Assembly (NCBI RefSeq): GCF_001698815.1 | Contig: NZ_LGSI01000033.1 | Coordinates: forward strand, 19,739-83,738 | Length of the DNA stretch: 64,000 nucleotides | Direction of reading: 5' to 3' | DNA from: Pseudomonas syringae | GTDB lineage: Bacteria > Pseudomonadota > Gammaproteobacteria > Pseudomonadales > Pseudomonadaceae | Part shown: positions 8,497 to 19,572 of the stretch, piece by piece | How positions within the stretch are numbered: position 1 is the stretch's first letter | Layout of the letters: the number at the start of each line of letters is the position of its first letter | Notes under the pieces: generated by a model | Seen by the model: only the letters and a program-made list of their open reading frames with translations | The model's database searches: none | Told to the model about the DNA's origin: nothing | Made by a program: the position numbers and the translations under genes

Positions 8497-8629
8497 ACAG
8501 CTTCTCCTTCGTTGCCAGTGCATAAAGAGGCAGGCTGAAATACCTGCCACTGGAACGCTGTGGCTTCAGGCGGGGCTGCATAAAAACGAGTGCGGGCTTC
8601 GCTCGCTGCGTTTTACACGGCCTCGATCG

Positions 8630-10123
8630 TCACATCAGTCGCTTGCGCTCGCTCGATGGCGCGATCCCAAGTGATTCGCGGTATTTAGCCACTGTGCGAC
8701 GAGCTACCTGAATGCCTTGTGCCTCCAGTAAACCAGCGATCTTGCTGTCACTCAACGGCTTTTTCTGATTTTCAGCGGCAACCAGTTTTTTGATGATCGC
8801 GCGAATCGCTGTGGACGAACACTCACCGCCCTCGGACGTGCTTACGTGGCTCGAAAAGAAATATTTCAGTTCGTAGATACCACGTGGCGTATGCATGAAT
8901 TTTTGCGTGGTCACACGGGAAATTGTCGATTCATGCATGCCGACCGCTTCTGCGATGTCATGCAGGACCAGCGGCTTCATCGCTTCGTCGCCGTATTCCA
9001 GGAAGCCGCGCTGATGCTCGACGATCTGCGTGGCGACCTTCATGAGCGTTTCGTTGCGGCTCTGCAGGCTCTTGATGAACCAGCGGGCTTCCTGCAACTG
9101 ATTACGCATGAAGGTGTTGTCGGCACTGGTATCGGCGCGGCGTACGAACCCGGCGTATTGCGGGTTGACGCGCAGGCGAGGCACCGACTCTTGATTGAGC
9201 TCGACCAGCCAGCGTTCGTTATCCTTGCGCACAATAACGTCGGGGACGACATATTCGGCTTCGGCGGATTCGATTTGCGAGCCCGGCCGTGGGTTGAGGC
9301 TCTGCACCAGTTCGATGACCTGGCGCAGCTCGTCTTCCTTGAGCTTCATGCGGCGCATCAGCTGGCCGTAATCGCGGCTTCCCAGCAGGTCGATGAAGTC
9401 GCTGACCAGACGCTGGGCCTCGGCGAGCCAGCGGGTCTTGGCGGGCAACTGACGCAATTGCAGCATCAGGCATTCGCTGAGATTGCGCGCGCCGATACCG
9501 GCGGGCTCGAATTGCTGAATGCGGTGCAGAACGGCTTCAATCTCGTCGAGCTCGATGTCGAGTTCGGGATCAAAGGCGTCGAGAATTTCTTCGAGTGTTT
9601 CGTCCAGATAACCCTGATTGTTGATGCAGTCGATCAGCGTCACGGCAATCAAGCGGTCAGTGTCGGACATCGGCGCCAGATTCAGCTGCCAGAGCAAATG
9701 GCTCTGCAGGCTTTCACCGACGGATGTGCGGGTGGTGAAATCCCATTCGTCGTCCTCATTGCTGGGCAGGCTGCTGGCGCTGGTCTGATAGACGTCTTCC
9801 CAGGCGGTGTCGACCGGCAGTTCGTTGGGAATGCGCTCATTCCATTCGCCTTCTTCCAGGTTGTCTACCGTCGGGGCGGATTCCTGATAAGTCGGCTCCT
9901 GAACATCGGGATTGGGCTTTTGCTCGATATTGTCAGCCAGTGGATCGGCGTTGTCGAAATCGTCGCCTTCTTCCTGGCGTTCCAGCATAGGATTGGATTC
10001 CAGCGCCTCTTGAATCTCCTGTTGGAGATCCAGAGTCGAAAGCTGGAGTAAGCGGATGGCCTGTTGCAGCTGCGGCGTCATCGTCAGCTGCTGGCCCATT
10101 CTCAGGACTAGCGATGGTTTCAT
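8630..10123 (-). CDS. rpoN: RNA polymerase sigma-54 factor
   Basis: A 497-residue sigma-54. The N-terminal Gln/Leu-rich activator-interaction region ([20 protein letters not shown]) is followed by the acidic linker (residues about 55-120), the core-binding domain, the HTH region and the RpoN box [10 protein letters not shown] at 474-483, which reads the -24 element. It directs sigma-54 promoters for nitrogen, flagella and other systems. The start [12 protein letters not shown] is the family start; an upstream ATG 45 bases earlier is not preferred. Confidence 0.98.
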   Translation of the reverse strand: MKPSLVLRMGQQLTMTPQLQQAIRLLQLSTLDLQQEIQEALESNPMLERQEEGDDFDNADPLADNIEQKPNPDVQEPTYQESAPTVDNLEEGEWNERIPNELPVDTAWEDVYQTSASSLPSNEDDEWDFTTRTSVGESLQSHLLWQLNLAPMSDTDRLIAVTLIDCINNQGYLDETLEEILDAFDPELDIELDEIEAVLHRIQQFEPAGIGARNLSECLMLQLRQLPAKTRWLAEAQRLVSDFIDLLGSRDYGQLMRRMKLKEDELRQVIELVQSLNPRPGSQIESAEAEYVVPDVIVRKDNERWLVELNQESVPRLRVNPQYAGFVRRADTSADNTFMRNQLQEARWFIKSLQSRNETLMKVATQIVEHQRGFLEYGDEAMKPLVLHDIAEAVGMHESTISRVTTQKFMHTPRGIYELKYFFSSHVSTSEGGECSSTAIRAIIKKLVAAENQKKPLSDSKIAGLLEAQGIQVARRTVAKYRESLGIAPSSERKRLM

Positions 10124-10308
10124 GGCTGGGGCTAACACCTTATTCGCCGGCGCACATGCGCCATCCACTATCAGGGCGCCGGGGCGCCTACATAAGCAAA
10201 TTATATGCCTGAAACCGAAGTGTTTGCCTAGAGTGTGATGGCAATTAATGCTGCATCATTGAAAACACTCGGGCATTGCTCGCTTGGGGAAGCGAGACAC
10301 CGCAGCAA

Positions 10309-11034
10309 TTACAGGCGGAACTCGTGACCGAGGTAAACCTCTTTCACCAGCTGGTTAGCCAGAATGGTTTCCGAATCGCCTTCGGCGATCAGTTGCCCAT
10401 CGTTGACGATGTAAGCGGTTTCGCAGATATCCAGGGTTTCGCGAACGTTGTGATCGGTAATCAGAACGCCGATACCCTTGGCTTTCAGGTGATGAATGAT
10501 CTGCTTGATATCACCTACCGAAATCGGGTCCACGCCGGCGAAGGGTTCGTCGAGCAGGATGAATTTTGGCGAAGTGGCCAGGGCGCGGGCGATTTCCACC
10601 CGGCGACGTTCACCACCGGACAGGCTCATGCCCAGGTTGTCGCGGATATGGCTGATGTGGAATTCCTGCAGCAGGTTTTCCAGTTCCTTGCGACGCGCCG
10701 GGCCGTCCAGCTCCTTGCGGGTCTCAAGGATTGCCATGATGTTGTCGGCTACCGAAAGCTTGCGAAAGATCGATGCTTCCTGGGGAAGGTAACCGATACC
10801 TGCGCGCGCGCGGCCGTGCATGGGCTGATGGCTGACGTCCAGGTCATCGATCAGGACGCGGCCCTGATCCGCCTGCACCAAGCCGACGATCATGTAGAAG
10901 CAGGTGGTCTTGCCGGCGCCGTTAGGCCCGAGCAAGCCAACGATCTGGCCGCTCTCGATCGACAGGCTCACATCGCGTACGACCTGACGGCCCTTGTAGC
11001 TTTTAGCCAAATGCTGGGCTTTCAGCGTCGCCAT
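10309..11034 (-). CDS. lptB: LPS export ABC ATPase LptB
   Basis: A 241-residue ABC ATPase. Walker [10 protein letters not shown] is at 36-44, the signature is LSGGERRR, and Walker B is [10 protein letters not shown]. With LptF and LptG (not in the window) it extracts LPS from the inner membrane and drives it along the Lpt bridge. It directly abuts lptA, and rpoN follows after 185 bases, the classical lptB-rpoN arrangement. Confidence 0.97.
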   Translation of the reverse strand: MATLKAQHLAKSYKGRQVVRDVSLSIESGQIVGLLGPNGAGKTTCFYMIVGLVQADQGRVLIDDLDVSHQPMHGRARAGIGYLPQEASIFRKLSVADNIMAILETRKELDGPARRKELENLLQEFHISHIRDNLGMSLSGGERRRVEIARALATSPKFILLDEPFAGVDPISVGDIKQIIHHLKAKGIGVLITDHNVRETLDICETAYIVNDGQLIAEGDSETILANQLVKEVYLGHEFRL

Positions 11035-11577
11035 TTACTGGGCCTTCTGCTGGTCGGGTTTCTTTTTCGGCTGGATAACCATGTCGATACGCGGACGAGG
11101 TGCGGTGACCTTGTTGCCATTGGCACGGCCAGCGCTGACGATCTGCTTCACGGTGTCGTAGACAATTTTCTCGCCTTCGGACGTGTTGCCGTCATTGATG
11201 ACCTTGGCCTTGTCGATCAATACGATGCGATCCTGCGCCGCATAGTATTGAATGGTGATGGCGTAGGCCTGAACGATTGGCTTGTCCACCGAGGGCTTCT
11301 GCTCGTAATAAGCCAGGTTGCCAACGGAGGTGAACACGTCGACTTCGCCCTGAGCGTTACGGGTAATGGTCACGGTGTTGCCGGTGATCTTCATCGAGCC
11401 TTGCGTGATGATGACGTTGCCCTTGTAGGTGGCCACGCCTTTTTTGTCATCAAGCTGCGCATCGTCAGACTGAATATGGATCGGTTGATCGCGGTCGGTT
11501 GGCAGGGACCAGGCGCTCGCGCTTCCCAGTGCTGCGCCCAGGCCGAGCAAGAAAGGAAGGGTTTTAACGAGCCTCAT
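11035..11577 (-). CDS. lptA: Periplasmic LPS transport protein LptA
   Basis: A 180-residue protein with a signal peptide (LLGLGAALGSASA, likely cleaved near residue 22) and an OstA/LptA beta-jellyroll (QPIHIQSDDAQLDDKKGVAT). It forms the periplasmic bridge carrying LPS between LptC and LptD. Its C-terminal tail is basic and proline-containing. The start overlaps the lptC end by 14 bases. Confidence 0.95.
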   Translation of the reverse strand: MRLVKTLPFLLGLGAALGSASAWSLPTDRDQPIHIQSDDAQLDDKKGVATYKGNVIITQGSMKITGNTVTITRNAQGEVDVFTSVGNLAYYEQKPSVDKPIVQAYAITIQYYAAQDRIVLIDKAKVINDGNTSEGEKIVYDTVKQIVSAGRANGNKVTAPRPRIDMVIQPKKKPDQQKAQ

Positions 11578-12136
11578 ACTGTCCTCTTACGTTGGACAGC
11601 AGGTCCATCCTGCCGTCGTTCAAATACGCTTTCATTCCCTTGGCCGTGGTCACACCGCCCGCGCCGTCGATTCTAACGGCTTGCTCGGTCTGCGCATATT
11701 GCTTCTGTGGGAATACGGTCATTCGACTACTGGTGATAATGGTCGTACGGTTTTTATCATCGGTTCGTGCTACGCGAACCGAATCGATCAATTCGACCTG
11801 AGTGCCGCCAGGGGAAACTTCACCTTGCTTGCTCTGGATGTGCCACGGATAAAGCGTGCCGCGGTACATTTGCAGGTCCGGCGTGGTCAGTAGCGTGACG
11901 TCGGTGGCCTTCAGGTGCTCGACCTTGTCTGCCGTCATCTCGTACTGCAGCTTGCCATCCGGCAGGTACTGAACGCTGTGGGCGTTGATCGCGTAGAAAT
12001 CGATGGCGCTTTCGTCCACCGAAGTCACGGGTTGATCCATGAAGCTTTCAGGGCTGATATTCCAATAACCGGCAGCGGCGAGCAGTACTGCCAGCACACC
12101 GAAGATCAGAAACGAGCGAATTTTTTTACTGAACAT
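11564..12136 (-). CDS. lptC: LPS export protein LptC
   Basis: A 190-residue protein with one N-terminal membrane anchor (residues about 9-25, FLIFGVLAVLLAAAGYW) and a periplasmic LptC jellyroll that receives LPS from LptB2FG and passes it to LptA. Upstream kdsC ends nine bases before it and lptA overlaps its end, so kdsD-kdsC-lptC-lptA-lptB reads as one operon. Confidence 0.94.
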   Translation of the reverse strand: MFSKKIRSFLIFGVLAVLLAAAGYWNISPESFMDQPVTSVDESAIDFYAINAHSVQYLPDGKLQYEMTADKVEHLKATDVTLLTTPDLQMYRGTLYPWHIQSKQGEVSPGGTQVELIDSVRVARTDDKNRTTIITSSRMTVFPQKQYAQTEQAVRIDGAGGVTTAKGMKAYLNDGRMDLLSNVRGQYEAR

Positions 12137-12145
12137 AAATAGCTT

Positions 12146-12670
12146 CTATAAGTAGGCGGCGTGGGCTGCTTCAAGGTTGCCCTGGGCGCTGAGAATCAGT
12201 TCGCAGAACTCGCGGGCCGCGCCTTCGCCACCACGTGCCTTGGTAACGCCATGGGCATGTTGCTGTACGAAACCGTTGGCATTGGCAACTGCCATGCCCA
12301 GTCCGACACGACGGATGACTGGCAAGTCTGGCAGATCATCCCCCAGATAAGCGACCTGTTCGTAACTCAGATTGAGTTGGCCGAGCAATTCATCCAGAAC
12401 AACCAGCTTGTCTTCACGACCCTGATACAGGTGCGCGATGCCCAGGCTGTTGGCTCGACGCTCGACAATCGGAGTCTTGCGGCCGCTGATGATAGCAGTG
12501 GTGACGCCGGAGGCGATGAGCATCTTGATGCCCTGGCCGTCCAGCGTATTGAAAGTCTTGAATTCGCTGCCGTCTTCCAGGAAGTAAAGACGGCCGTCAG
12601 TCAGCACGCCATCGACGTCGAAAATCGCCAGCTTGATGTTCTTGCCGCGTTGCAGCAAATCAGTGGTCAT
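12146..12670 (-). CDS. kdsC: 3-deoxy-D-manno-octulosonate 8-phosphate phosphatase KdsC
   Basis: A 174-residue HAD phosphatase lacking a cap domain. The nucleophile motif is DVDGVLTDG (D18 and D20) and the C-terminal motif is YLGDDLPDLPVI. It removes phosphate from Kdo-8-phosphate in the Kdo pathway. I prefer ATG 12670 because GGGAGA precedes it; an ATG at 12685 overlapping the kdsD stop is an alternative that adds five residues. Confidence 0.95.
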   Translation of the reverse strand: MTTDLLQRGKNIKLAIFDVDGVLTDGRLYFLEDGSEFKTFNTLDGQGIKMLIASGVTTAIISGRKTPIVERRANSLGIAHLYQGREDKLVVLDELLGQLNLSYEQVAYLGDDLPDLPVIRRVGLGMAVANANGFVQQHAHGVTKARGGEGAAREFCELILSAQGNLEAAHAAYL

Positions 12671-12684
12671 GGTCACGTCTCCCA

Positions 12685-13659
12685 TTACATGACGCCCGCG
12701 CGCAGAAGATCCTGCAAGTTGAATGCGCCGACGGGGTGGTCGTTTTCGTCGACGACGATCAACGCGCCAATCTTGTGGTCTTCCATGATTTTCAAGGCTT
12801 CGGCCGCCAGCATCTCGGGGCGCGCAGTCTTGCCATGGAGTGTCATGACTTCATCAATGGTGGTCAGGCGGATGTCGATCGGGCGATCCAGCGTGCGGCG
12901 CAAATCGCCATCGGTGAATATCCCCGCCAGTCGTCCATCGGCTTCGAGAATCGCGGTCATGCCCAGGCCCTTGCGGGTCATTTCCATCAATGAATCACGC
13001 AGTAGCGTGCCACGCAGCACCTTGGGCAGCTCGTCGTCGGTGTGCATGACATGCTCGACCTTGAGCAGCAGCCGTCGGCCCAGGGCGCCGCCCGGATGAG
13101 AGAAGGCAAAATCCTCGGCAGTGAAGCCGCGTGCTTCCAGCAAGGCAACGGCCAGCGCGTCTCCCATCACCAATGCCGCCGTCGTCGACGACGTCGGGGC
13201 CAGGTTCAGCGGGCAGGCTTCGTGCTCAACGCGGGCGTTCAGGTTGATATCAGCGGCCTTGGCCAGCGTCGATGCCGGATTGCCCGTCAGGCTGATCATC
13301 TTGATGCCAAGGCGCTTGATCAGCGGCAGCAAGGTCACGATTTCGGCTGTGGTGCCGGAGTTGGAGAGCGCCAGGATGATGTCATTGGCGGTGATCATGC
13401 CCATGTCGCCATGGCTGGCTTCAGCCGGATGCACAAAGAACGAGGTGGTGCCGGTACTGGCCAGCGTGGCTGCGATTTTCTTGCCGATGTGCCCGGACTT
13501 GCCCATGCCGACCACGACAACGCGCCCTTCACTCGCAAGAATCATCTCGCAAGCGCGGACGAAATCCGCATCGATATGACTGAGCAAGCCTTCTACGGCT
13601 TCTAGTTCGAGGCGAATGGTGCGTTGTGCTGACTGGATCAGGTCGCTGGACTGGCTCAT
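12685..13659 (-). CDS. kdsD: Arabinose-5-phosphate isomerase KdsD
   Basis: A 324-residue enzyme with an N-terminal SIS domain (about 35-175; GMGKSGHIGKKIAATLASTG) and two C-terminal CBS domains (about 205-324). It converts ribulose-5-phosphate to arabinose-5-phosphate, the first committed step to Kdo. Start MSQSSDLIQSAQ at 13659 matches the family; a longer frame upstream is not supported. It is the promoter-proximal gene of the Kdo/Lpt operon and diverges from mlaF. Confidence 0.96.
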   Translation of the reverse strand: MSQSSDLIQSAQRTIRLELEAVEGLLSHIDADFVRACEMILASEGRVVVVGMGKSGHIGKKIAATLASTGTTSFFVHPAEASHGDMGMITANDIILALSNSGTTAEIVTLLPLIKRLGIKMISLTGNPASTLAKAADINLNARVEHEACPLNLAPTSSTTAALVMGDALAVALLEARGFTAEDFAFSHPGGALGRRLLLKVEHVMHTDDELPKVLRGTLLRDSLMEMTRKGLGMTAILEADGRLAGIFTDGDLRRTLDRPIDIRLTTIDEVMTLHGKTARPEMLAAEALKIMEDHKIGALIVVDENDHPVGAFNLQDLLRAGVM

Positions 13660-13770
13660 GGGGAAAATCGTTCCGCCTTCTAAAAGGCGGCGATTATAAC
13701 GGTAATGCGCAATTCCCTCACGCTTGATCGTCACACTTTGTTGTCAGACCCGTGAACACATCCGCAACTG

Positions 13771-13786
13771 CCTACAACTTTGTAGG
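13771..13786. promoter_or_regulatory. 16-base palindrome between kdsD and mlaF
   Basis: CCTACAA CT TTGTAGG is a perfect 7-base inverted repeat with a two-base spacer, in the 291-base divergent region between kdsD and mlaF. It could be an operator or part of a transcript hairpin. I do not recognise a binding protein. Confidence 0.4.
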
Positions 13787-13833
13787 AAACGGCGCAAATT
13801 ATTTGTCGTGATATTGATTCCTCCGGTTCTCGC

Positions 13834-13863
13834 TTGGGCAGTGTGATAGTGCAGTGGTATAGT
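13834..13863 (+). promoter_or_regulatory. Candidate sigma-70 promoter of the mla operon
   Basis: TTGGGC (13834-13839) and TATAGT (13858-13863) are separated by 18 bases and lie about 90 bases before mlaF. Both boxes are near consensus. The rest of the 13660-13950 interval holds the palindrome at 13771 and nothing else that I recognise. Confidence 0.5.
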
Positions 13864-13950
13864 TCGCGGCCTGTTCGGCCCACCTAGACAGCATGCCTCC
13901 CGCCAAGGGATCAGGCAGCTGAGAGTGAGTCTGTAGCGCAAGGAGCTTTG

Positions 13951-14760
13951 ATGAGTGCCGATAACGCCTACGCGATCGAGCTGAAGGGCGTTTCCTTCAA
14001 GCGCGGTACGCGCAGCATCTTCGAAAATGTCGATATTCGTATTCCCCGTGGCAAAGTCACCGGCATCATGGGGCCTTCGGGCAGTGGCAAGACAACCCTG
14101 CTGCGCCTGATGGGCGCACAGCTGCGTCCGACTGCCGGCGAAATATGGGTCAACGGCCAGAACCTGCCCAAGCTGTCGCGTAGCGATCTGTTTGACGCAC
14201 GCAAGCACATGGGTGTGCTGTTTCAAAGCGGCGCCTTGTTCACCGATCTCGACGTGTTCGAAAACGTGGCATTTCCCTTGCGTGTTCATACTGAACTGCC
14301 GGAAGAAATGATTCGTGACATTGTTTTGCTCAAATTGCAGGCAGTGGGGCTGCGCGGCGCCATCGAATTGATGCCGGACGAGCTTTCCGGCGGCATGAAG
14401 CGACGTGTAGCGCTCGCGCGGGCAATCGCGCTGGATCCACAGATCCTCATGTACGACGAGCCTTTCGTGGGCCAGGACCCGATTGCAATGGGCGTCCTGG
14501 TGCGGCTGATCAAGCTGCTCAACGATGCGCTGGGGATCACCAGCGTGGTCGTTTCCCATGATCTGGCCGAGACCGCCAGCATTGCCGATTATCTGTATGT
14601 GGTGGGCGATGGCCAGGTGCTGGGGCAGGGGACTCCGCAAGAGCTGATGGGCTCGGACAACCCTCGTATCCGTCAATTCATGACCGGCGATCCAGACGGC
14701 CCCGTGCCGTTTCATTATCCGGCGCCGGATTATCGCGAAGATCTTTTGGGGAAGCGCTGA
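13951..14760 (+). CDS. mlaF: Phospholipid transport ATPase MlaF
   Basis: A 269-residue ABC ATPase. Walker [10 protein letters not shown] is at 41-49, the signature is [14 protein letters not shown], and Walker B is [13 protein letters not shown]. With MlaE, MlaD and MlaB it moves phospholipids between the inner membrane and periplasmic MlaC to keep the outer leaflet free of phospholipid. AAGGAG precedes ATG 13951. It overlaps mlaE by one base. Confidence 0.96.
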   Translation: MSADNAYAIELKGVSFKRGTRSIFENVDIRIPRGKVTGIMGPSGSGKTTLLRLMGAQLRPTAGEIWVNGQNLPKLSRSDLFDARKHMGVLFQSGALFTDLDVFENVAFPLRVHTELPEEMIRDIVLLKLQAVGLRGAIELMPDELSGGMKRRVALARAIALDPQILMYDEPFVGQDPIAMGVLVRLIKLLNDALGITSVVVSHDLAETASIADYLYVVGDGQVLGQGTPQELMGSDNPRIRQFMTGDPDGPVPFHYPAPDYREDLLGKR

Positions 14761-15557
14761 TGCGCAGCAAGTCATTACTAGAGCGGATACGCCTGCTTGG
14801 GCGCTCCGCCATCGATATCGTCACCGTATTGGGACGATCAGGGATTTTTCTTGTCCATGCCCTGTTCGGCCGTGGCGGGATCGGTGGCAGCTTTCAATTG
14901 CTGGTCAAACAGCTGCATTCGGTCGGTGTCATGTCCCTGGCGATCATCGTCGTATCCGGCATGTTCATCGGCATGGTTCTGGCGCTGCAGGGTTTCAGCA
15001 TCCTCTCCAGCTACGGCTCGGAACAGGCCGTTGGCCAGATGGTTGCATTGACCCTGCTGCGTGAGCTTGGGCCGGTAGTGGCTGCGTTGCTGTTCGCCGG
15101 TCGTGCGGGTTCCGCGCTGACCGCCGAGATCGGCAACATGAAGTCCACCGAGCAGCTATCCAGCCTGGAAATGATTGGTGTCGATCCACTCAAGTACATC
15201 ATTGCACCGCGCTTGTGGGCCGGGTTCATCTCCCTGCCGATCCTGGCCATGATTTTCAGCGTGGTCGGCATCTGGGGCGGCTCCTGGGTCGCCATCGACT
15301 GGCTCGGCGTTTATGAAGGTTCGTTCTGGTCGAACATGCAGAACAGCGTTTCTTTCACCGGTGACGTGGTCAACGGTGTCATTAAAAGCATGATTTTTGC
15401 GTTTGTGGTGACCTGGATCGCCGTGTTCCAGGGTTACGATTGCGAGCCCACTTCAGAAGGGATCAGTCGCGCCACTACCAAAACAGTCGTATACGCCTCG
15501 TTGGCCATACTGGGCCTGGACTTTATCTTGACCGCCTTGATGTTTGGAGATTTCTGA
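14760..15557 (+). CDS. mlaE: Phospholipid transport permease MlaE
   Basis: A 265-residue inner-membrane permease of the MlaE/YrbE family. It has an N-terminal amphipathic helix, then about five membrane segments, with the family core [20 protein letters not shown] in the first half. It is the membrane subunit of the Mla complex. Its ends overlap mlaF and mlaD by one base each. Confidence 0.96.
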   Translation: MRSKSLLERIRLLGRSAIDIVTVLGRSGIFLVHALFGRGGIGGSFQLLVKQLHSVGVMSLAIIVVSGMFIGMVLALQGFSILSSYGSEQAVGQMVALTLLRELGPVVAALLFAGRAGSALTAEIGNMKSTEQLSSLEMIGVDPLKYIIAPRLWAGFISLPILAMIFSVVGIWGGSWVAIDWLGVYEGSFWSNMQNSVSFTGDVVNGVIKSMIFAFVVTWIAVFQGYDCEPTSEGISRATTKTVVYASLAILGLDFILTALMFGDF

Positions 15558-16024
15558 TGCAAAACCGCACCATCGAAACCGGTGTCGGCCTGTTCCTGCT
15601 GGCCGGGATACTGGCTTTGCTATTGCTGGCCCTGCGTGTCAGCGGTCTAAGCGGCAGCGCCACCAGCGAAACGTATAAACTTTATGCAAATTTCGACAAT
15701 ATTGCCGGTTTGACTGTCAGAGCCAAGGTAAGCATGGCCGGCGTCACGATTGGCAAGGTGACAGCGATCGATCTTGATCGCGATACCTTCACCGGTCGGG
15801 TGACCATGGAACTCCAGAAGAAGGTCAATAACCTTCCGGTGGACTCCACTGCGTCGATCCTGACTGCCGGCTTGCTGGGTGAGAAATATGTGGGTATCAG
15901 CGTGGGCGGCGATGAAAGCCTGCTCAAGGATGGCGGTACTATCCATGACACGCAGTCGTCGCTGGTGCTGGAAGACCTGATCGGAAAATTCCTGCTCAAT
16001 ACCGTGAGTAAAGACGCCAAATGA
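15557..16024 (+). CDS. mlaD: MCE-domain phospholipid transport protein MlaD
   Basis: A 155-residue protein with one N-terminal membrane helix (GLFLLAGILALLLLALRVSG) and a single MCE domain (about 40-120; YANFDNIAGLTVRAKVSMAG). It forms a hexameric ring joining the MlaE/F core to MlaC. Start ATG 15557 overlaps the mlaE stop; a longer upstream frame exists but is not family-like. Confidence 0.95.
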   Translation: MQNRTIETGVGLFLLAGILALLLLALRVSGLSGSATSETYKLYANFDNIAGLTVRAKVSMAGVTIGKVTAIDLDRDTFTGRVTMELQKKVNNLPVDSTASILTAGLLGEKYVGISVGGDESLLKDGGTIHDTQSSLVLEDLIGKFLLNTVSKDAK

Positions 16025-16035
16025 GGAGCTTTTAC

Positions 16036-16689
16036 ATGATCTCAACCTTGCGCCGTGGCCTGCTGGTATTACTGGCGTTGCTACCGATGCTGGCCAATGC
16101 GGCTACTACACCGTCCGCGCATGACCTGGTGGATCGCACCACCAAGGAATTGCTCGCTGACCTGGCGACCAACAAAGAACAGTACAAAACCAATCCCAGC
16201 GCCTTCTACGATGCACTCAATCGCATTGTCGGGCCTGTGGTGGATGCCGACGGCATTTCCAGAAGCATCATGACCGTCAAGTATTCGCACAAGGCTTCGC
16301 CGGCCCAGATGCAGCGCTTCCAGGAAAACTTCAAGCGCAGCCTGATGCAGTTCTATGGCAATGCCTTGCTGGAATACAACAACCAAGGCATTACCGTTTC
16401 CCCGGAAAAAGCCGAAGGTGACGACCGCACCAGCGTCGACATGCTGGTCAAGGGCAACAACGGGGCGAACTACCCGGTGTCCTACACTCTGGTCAAGCTT
16501 GGCGGCGAGTGGAAAGTGCGCAACGTGATCATCAACGGCATCAACATCGGCAAGCTGTTCCGTGATCAGTTCTCCGACGCCATGCAGCGCAACGGCAACA
16601 ACCTTGATGAAACCATCAATAATTGGGCTGGCGAAGTGGCCAAGGCCAAGGAAAAGGCGCCTGACGCTGCCGGTCAGGCTGCGCAATGA
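16036..16689 (+). CDS. mlaC: Periplasmic phospholipid-binding protein MlaC
   Basis: A 217-residue protein with a signal peptide (LLVLLALLPMLANA, cleavage near residue 22) and an MlaC/Ttg2D lipid-binding domain (KYSHKASPAQMQRFQENFKRSLMQ split by variable loops). It shuttles phospholipid between the outer-membrane MlaA complex and MlaFEDB. GAGGAG at 16023-16028 supports ATG 16036 over ATG 16021. MlaA is not encoded here. Confidence 0.94.
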   Translation: MISTLRRGLLVLLALLPMLANAATTPSAHDLVDRTTKELLADLATNKEQYKTNPSAFYDALNRIVGPVVDADGISRSIMTVKYSHKASPAQMQRFQENFKRSLMQFYGNALLEYNNQGITVSPEKAEGDDRTSVDMLVKGNNGANYPVSYTLVKLGGEWKVRNVIINGINIGKLFRDQFSDAMQRNGNNLDETINNWAGEVAKAKEKAPDAAGQAAQ

Positions 16690-16991
16690 CTGAGTCCGCC
16701 ATTCGACTTGGCGCACCGGGTGAGCTGCAGTTGACCGGTGTGCTCGACTATCGCTCCGGTCCGGCCCTGCGCAAGCAGGGTTCGGCACTGATAAAGTCGA
16801 GCGAGCTGCCAACCGTAGTGCTCGACTGCGCCGGTGTCGAGAAGTCCAGCAGTGTCGGCCTCGCTTTGTTGCTCGCATTCATGCGGGACGCCAAGGACGC
16901 AGGCAAGTCGGTCACCGTTCGCGCGATGCCTGAAGACATGCGCAAGATTGCCCAGGTGTCAGAGTTGACCGAGTTGCTCGGCAACCATTGA
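16686..16991 (+). CDS. mlaB: STAS-domain protein MlaB
   Basis: A 101-residue STAS-domain protein (VVLDCAGVEKSSSVGLALLL). It binds MlaF in the cytoplasm and stabilises the transporter. It overlaps mlaC by four bases and is the last mla gene before a terminator-like hairpin. Confidence 0.92.
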   Translation: MTESAIRLGAPGELQLTGVLDYRSGPALRKQGSALIKSSELPTVVLDCAGVEKSSSVGLALLLAFMRDAKDAGKSVTVRAMPEDMRKIAQVSELTELLGNH

Positions 16992-17008
16992 ATGATGTCC
17001 ATTGAATG

Positions 17009-17060
17009 AGCCCCTCGTCCGGGTCCCGCGTTGCGGGGTTCGCATTGAGTGGGCTTTTTT
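17009..17060 (+). terminator. Terminator-like hairpin after mlaB
   Basis: AGCCC (17009-17013) can pair with GGGCT (17051-17055), followed by T residues to 17060. Inside, CCCGC (17025-17029 area) pairs with GCGGG. It sits 18 bases after mlaB, so ibaG-murA may be partly independent; readthrough is possible because the stem is interrupted. Confidence 0.6.
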
Positions 17061-17106
17061 GTATGATGGCCGACCCGCGCGCGTAGGTCGCCAATCGAGG
17101 TTAAGC

Positions 17107-18634
<1,528 letters not shown>

Positions 18635-18647
18635 TAGACTTCAGACA

Positions 18648-18688
18648 TCCCTGATGCCTGGCCGAATCAGTTCGGTTATGCATCAGGG
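18648..18688. other. Compound hairpin between murA and hisG
   Basis: CCCTGATGC (18648-18656) pairs perfectly with GCATCAGGG (18680-18688). Inside, CCGAA (18662-18666) pairs with TTCGG (18671-18675) around a TCAG loop. The 3' side lacks a run of T, so it is not a clear rho-independent terminator. It may stabilise the murA mRNA end or act with Rho. Confidence 0.65.
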
Positions 18689-18811
18689 TTGTAATTCGAC
18701 ACTTGTGTGATTTTTGATTCGTTCCACCTCATGCCTGGTGTTCTTCGCGTGAGGGTTGTTCGGCGCCGTTTGCGTCCGGACAAAAGTTTCCTGATAAGGA
18801 CTGACGTTTCC

Positions 18812-19447
18812 ATGTTGACCATCGCACTGTCCAAGGGCCGTATCCTTGACGACACGCTGCCGCTTCTCGCTGAAGCAGGCATCGTGCCGACCGAGAATCC
18901 GGACAAGAGCCGCAAGCTGATCATCCCCACGACCCAGGCCGATGTGCGCCTGTTGATCGTGCGCGCCACTGATGTGCCGACGTATGTCGAGCATGGCGCT
19001 GCCGACCTGGGTGTCGCCGGTAAAGATGTGCTGATGGAATACACCGGCCAGGGCTTATACGAGCCGCTGGATCTGCAGATTGCCAAGTGCAGGCTGATGA
19101 CGGCCGGTGCCATTGGCGCCGTTGAACCCAAAGGGCGTCTGCGCGTGGCGACCAAGTTCGTCAATGTTGCCAAACGTTATTATGCCGAGCAGGGCCGTCA
19201 GGTTGACATCATCAAGCTCTACGGCTCGATGGAACTGGCACCGCTGATTGGCCTGGCTGACAAGATCATCGACGTTGTGGACACCGGCAACACGCTGCGT
19301 GCCAATGGCCTGGAGCCGCAGGAACTGATCGCCATGATCAGCTCGCGTCTGGTAGTCAACAAGGCTTCGATGAAAATGCAGCACGCCCGCATCCAGGCGC
19401 TGATCGACACCCTGCGCAACGCAGTGGAGTCACGACACCGCGGCTGA
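18812..19447 (+). CDS. hisG: ATP phosphoribosyltransferase, short form
   Basis: A 211-residue HisG of the short type, which lacks the C-terminal ACT-like regulatory domain and normally needs HisZ (not in this window) for activity and feedback by histidine. It starts [19 protein letters not shown] and contains the PRPP-binding segment [13 protein letters not shown]. It catalyses the first step of histidine synthesis. The frame upstream is open but lacks a family-like N terminus. Confidence 0.96.
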   Translation: MLTIALSKGRILDDTLPLLAEAGIVPTENPDKSRKLIIPTTQADVRLLIVRATDVPTYVEHGAADLGVAGKDVLMEYTGQGLYEPLDLQIAKCRLMTAGAIGAVEPKGRLRVATKFVNVAKRYYAEQGRQVDIIKLYGSMELAPLIGLADKIIDVVDTGNTLRANGLEPQELIAMISSRLVVNKASMKMQHARIQALIDTLRNAVESRHRG

Positions 19448-19454
19448 CTTACCC

Positions 19455-19473
19455 GCGCGACCTTGAGTCGCGC
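19455..19473. other. Short GC-rich hairpin between hisG and hisD
   Basis: GCGCGAC (19455-19461) and GTCGCGC (19467-19473) form a perfect stem with a CTTGA loop, eight bases after the hisG stop. No T tract follows. It may mark the hisG transcript end or be an mRNA stabiliser. Confidence 0.5.
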
Positions 19474-19572
19474 CCGTCTATCCGCCTCATAGCCAGAATT
19501 CTCAGGTGCCCAAGCGGATCGACTGCTAGTTTAGGGCGCCTGAGTTTTTGCCATTCCTATGAGGCTCTCGCT

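Noticed and set aside
8497..8629. Terminator between rpoN and hpf
   Set aside because: Only a four-base CGAG/CTCG stem before TTTTT was seen; too weak to claim.
10279..10296. CTCGCTT/AAGCGAG hairpin between lptB and rpoN as a terminator
   Set aside because: The stem is perfect but only seven bases with no T run in the minus-strand direction, and readthrough from lptB to rpoN is normal.
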